Origin: Cristatella mucedo
Taxonomy: Eukaryota; Bryozoa; Phylactolaemata; Cristatellidae
DNA: 64,000 nt
Direction: 5' to 3'
Assembly (NCBI GenBank): GCA_009760855.2
Contig: WPIO01000009.1
Coordinates: 1,745,001-1,809,000 of the forward strand
This document shows positions 63,595 through 64,000 of this stretch, piece after piece. Position numbers and translations under genes: made by a program. The stretch's first letter is position 1. Each line of letters starts with the position of its first letter. The notes under the pieces are model-generated. The model made no database searches. It was not told the origin of the DNA and saw only the letters and a program-made list of their open reading frames with translations.

Positions 63595-63990
63595 AATACA
63601 TTTGTTGTTTAGCACCCGAATCTCTTTCTACTCATTGTACATATGCTGGAAAGAAATTGTCAACTTACTTTTTGTTTACTATTGGTTACGAGCTGCTCTC
63701 TGCCTGTGGACTCGCATTGCTGAGTCATAGTAATTCCGTCATGGAAGACAACGCTGCGCCATCTTGCCACATGATGCAAGTACACGTCTTGCAGTGTGAC
63801 GAACTTTCTCACTTTAATTAGCAAAGACTTTTTTCTTTTGGTTCTAAAGCGCCTGAGTAGAGATAATAGTAATAATAACAGTACATATATATCTATAGCA
63901 CCCTCAGAGAAATCATCTCTCTCTTTCTCTGTAAGCACTTTACATGTGCTGTAAAGGAAGCATGACAATATGGTTGGTGGTTAAAGTTCT
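63595..63990 (-). mobile_element. L2-A tail relics at the window end
   Basis: Two minus-strand tail-like pieces ('tttagcacccgaatctcttt' near 63610, 'agcaccctcagagaaatcat' near 63898) with AAT-type repeats, and 'gctgtaaaggaagcatgaca' matching the L2-A 3' end. Confidence 0.55.
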
Positions 63991-64000
63991 CTTAGGGTGC

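Overview
This is a piece of a repeat-rich animal nuclear genome, almost certainly from an invertebrate. The evidence is spliced genes with kilobase introns, TATA and polyadenylation signals, long CT, AT, CA and CGG microsatellites, many truncated L2-type LINEs and two tRNA-like SINE families. The species cannot be fixed from sequence alone. The cysteine-rich peptides and the tubulin-chaperone gene would fit a chelicerate or a mollusc. There is no bacterial or viral coding architecture.

Positions 1-25,500 hold a locus for small secreted cysteine-stabilised (CS-alpha/beta-like) peptides, built by segmental duplication. Duplicon A (about 4.0-7.3 kb) and duplicon C (about 20.3-23.0 kb) each carry an intact two-exon gene: TATA promoter, untranslated exon 1, then one coding exon (CDS 6877-7110 and 22555-22785; about 78% identical proteins by hand count). 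Between them, duplicon B (about 14.2-18.2 kb) keeps flanks and intron-like sequence but has lost the promoter and both exons. An unclassified unit (U) occurs three times, inverted once. L2 LINEs have landed in several places, some with visible target-site duplications and with empty sites preserved in a paralogous duplicon.

Positions 25.5-33.9 kb are mainly a graveyard of L2 3' ends in alternating orientation, plus microsatellites. At 34.1-35.6 kb lies a third peptide gene of a different type: a signal peptide, a six-cysteine CS-alpha/beta-like module and a long Ala/Ser/Pro/Thr-rich tail. Its 3' UTR and downstream flank (35.3-38.5 kb) are duplicated at positions 1-1475, so a paralogue probably ends just left of the window. 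An L2 entered one copy and a SINE entered the other.

From 45.4 kb to beyond the right edge lies the tubulin-folding cofactor B gene (TBCB) on the plus strand. Four exons are identifiable (45414-45533, 55424-55567, 58733-58826, 60941-61214), covering the ubiquitin-like domain and the start of the CAP-Gly domain. The last exon(s) lie outside. Two of its four donors appear to be GC rather than GT, and an 82-bp CT microsatellite serves as the polypyrimidine tract of the exon 4 acceptor. Its introns hold LINE and SINE insertions, including a four-element nest at 59.5-60.5 kb.
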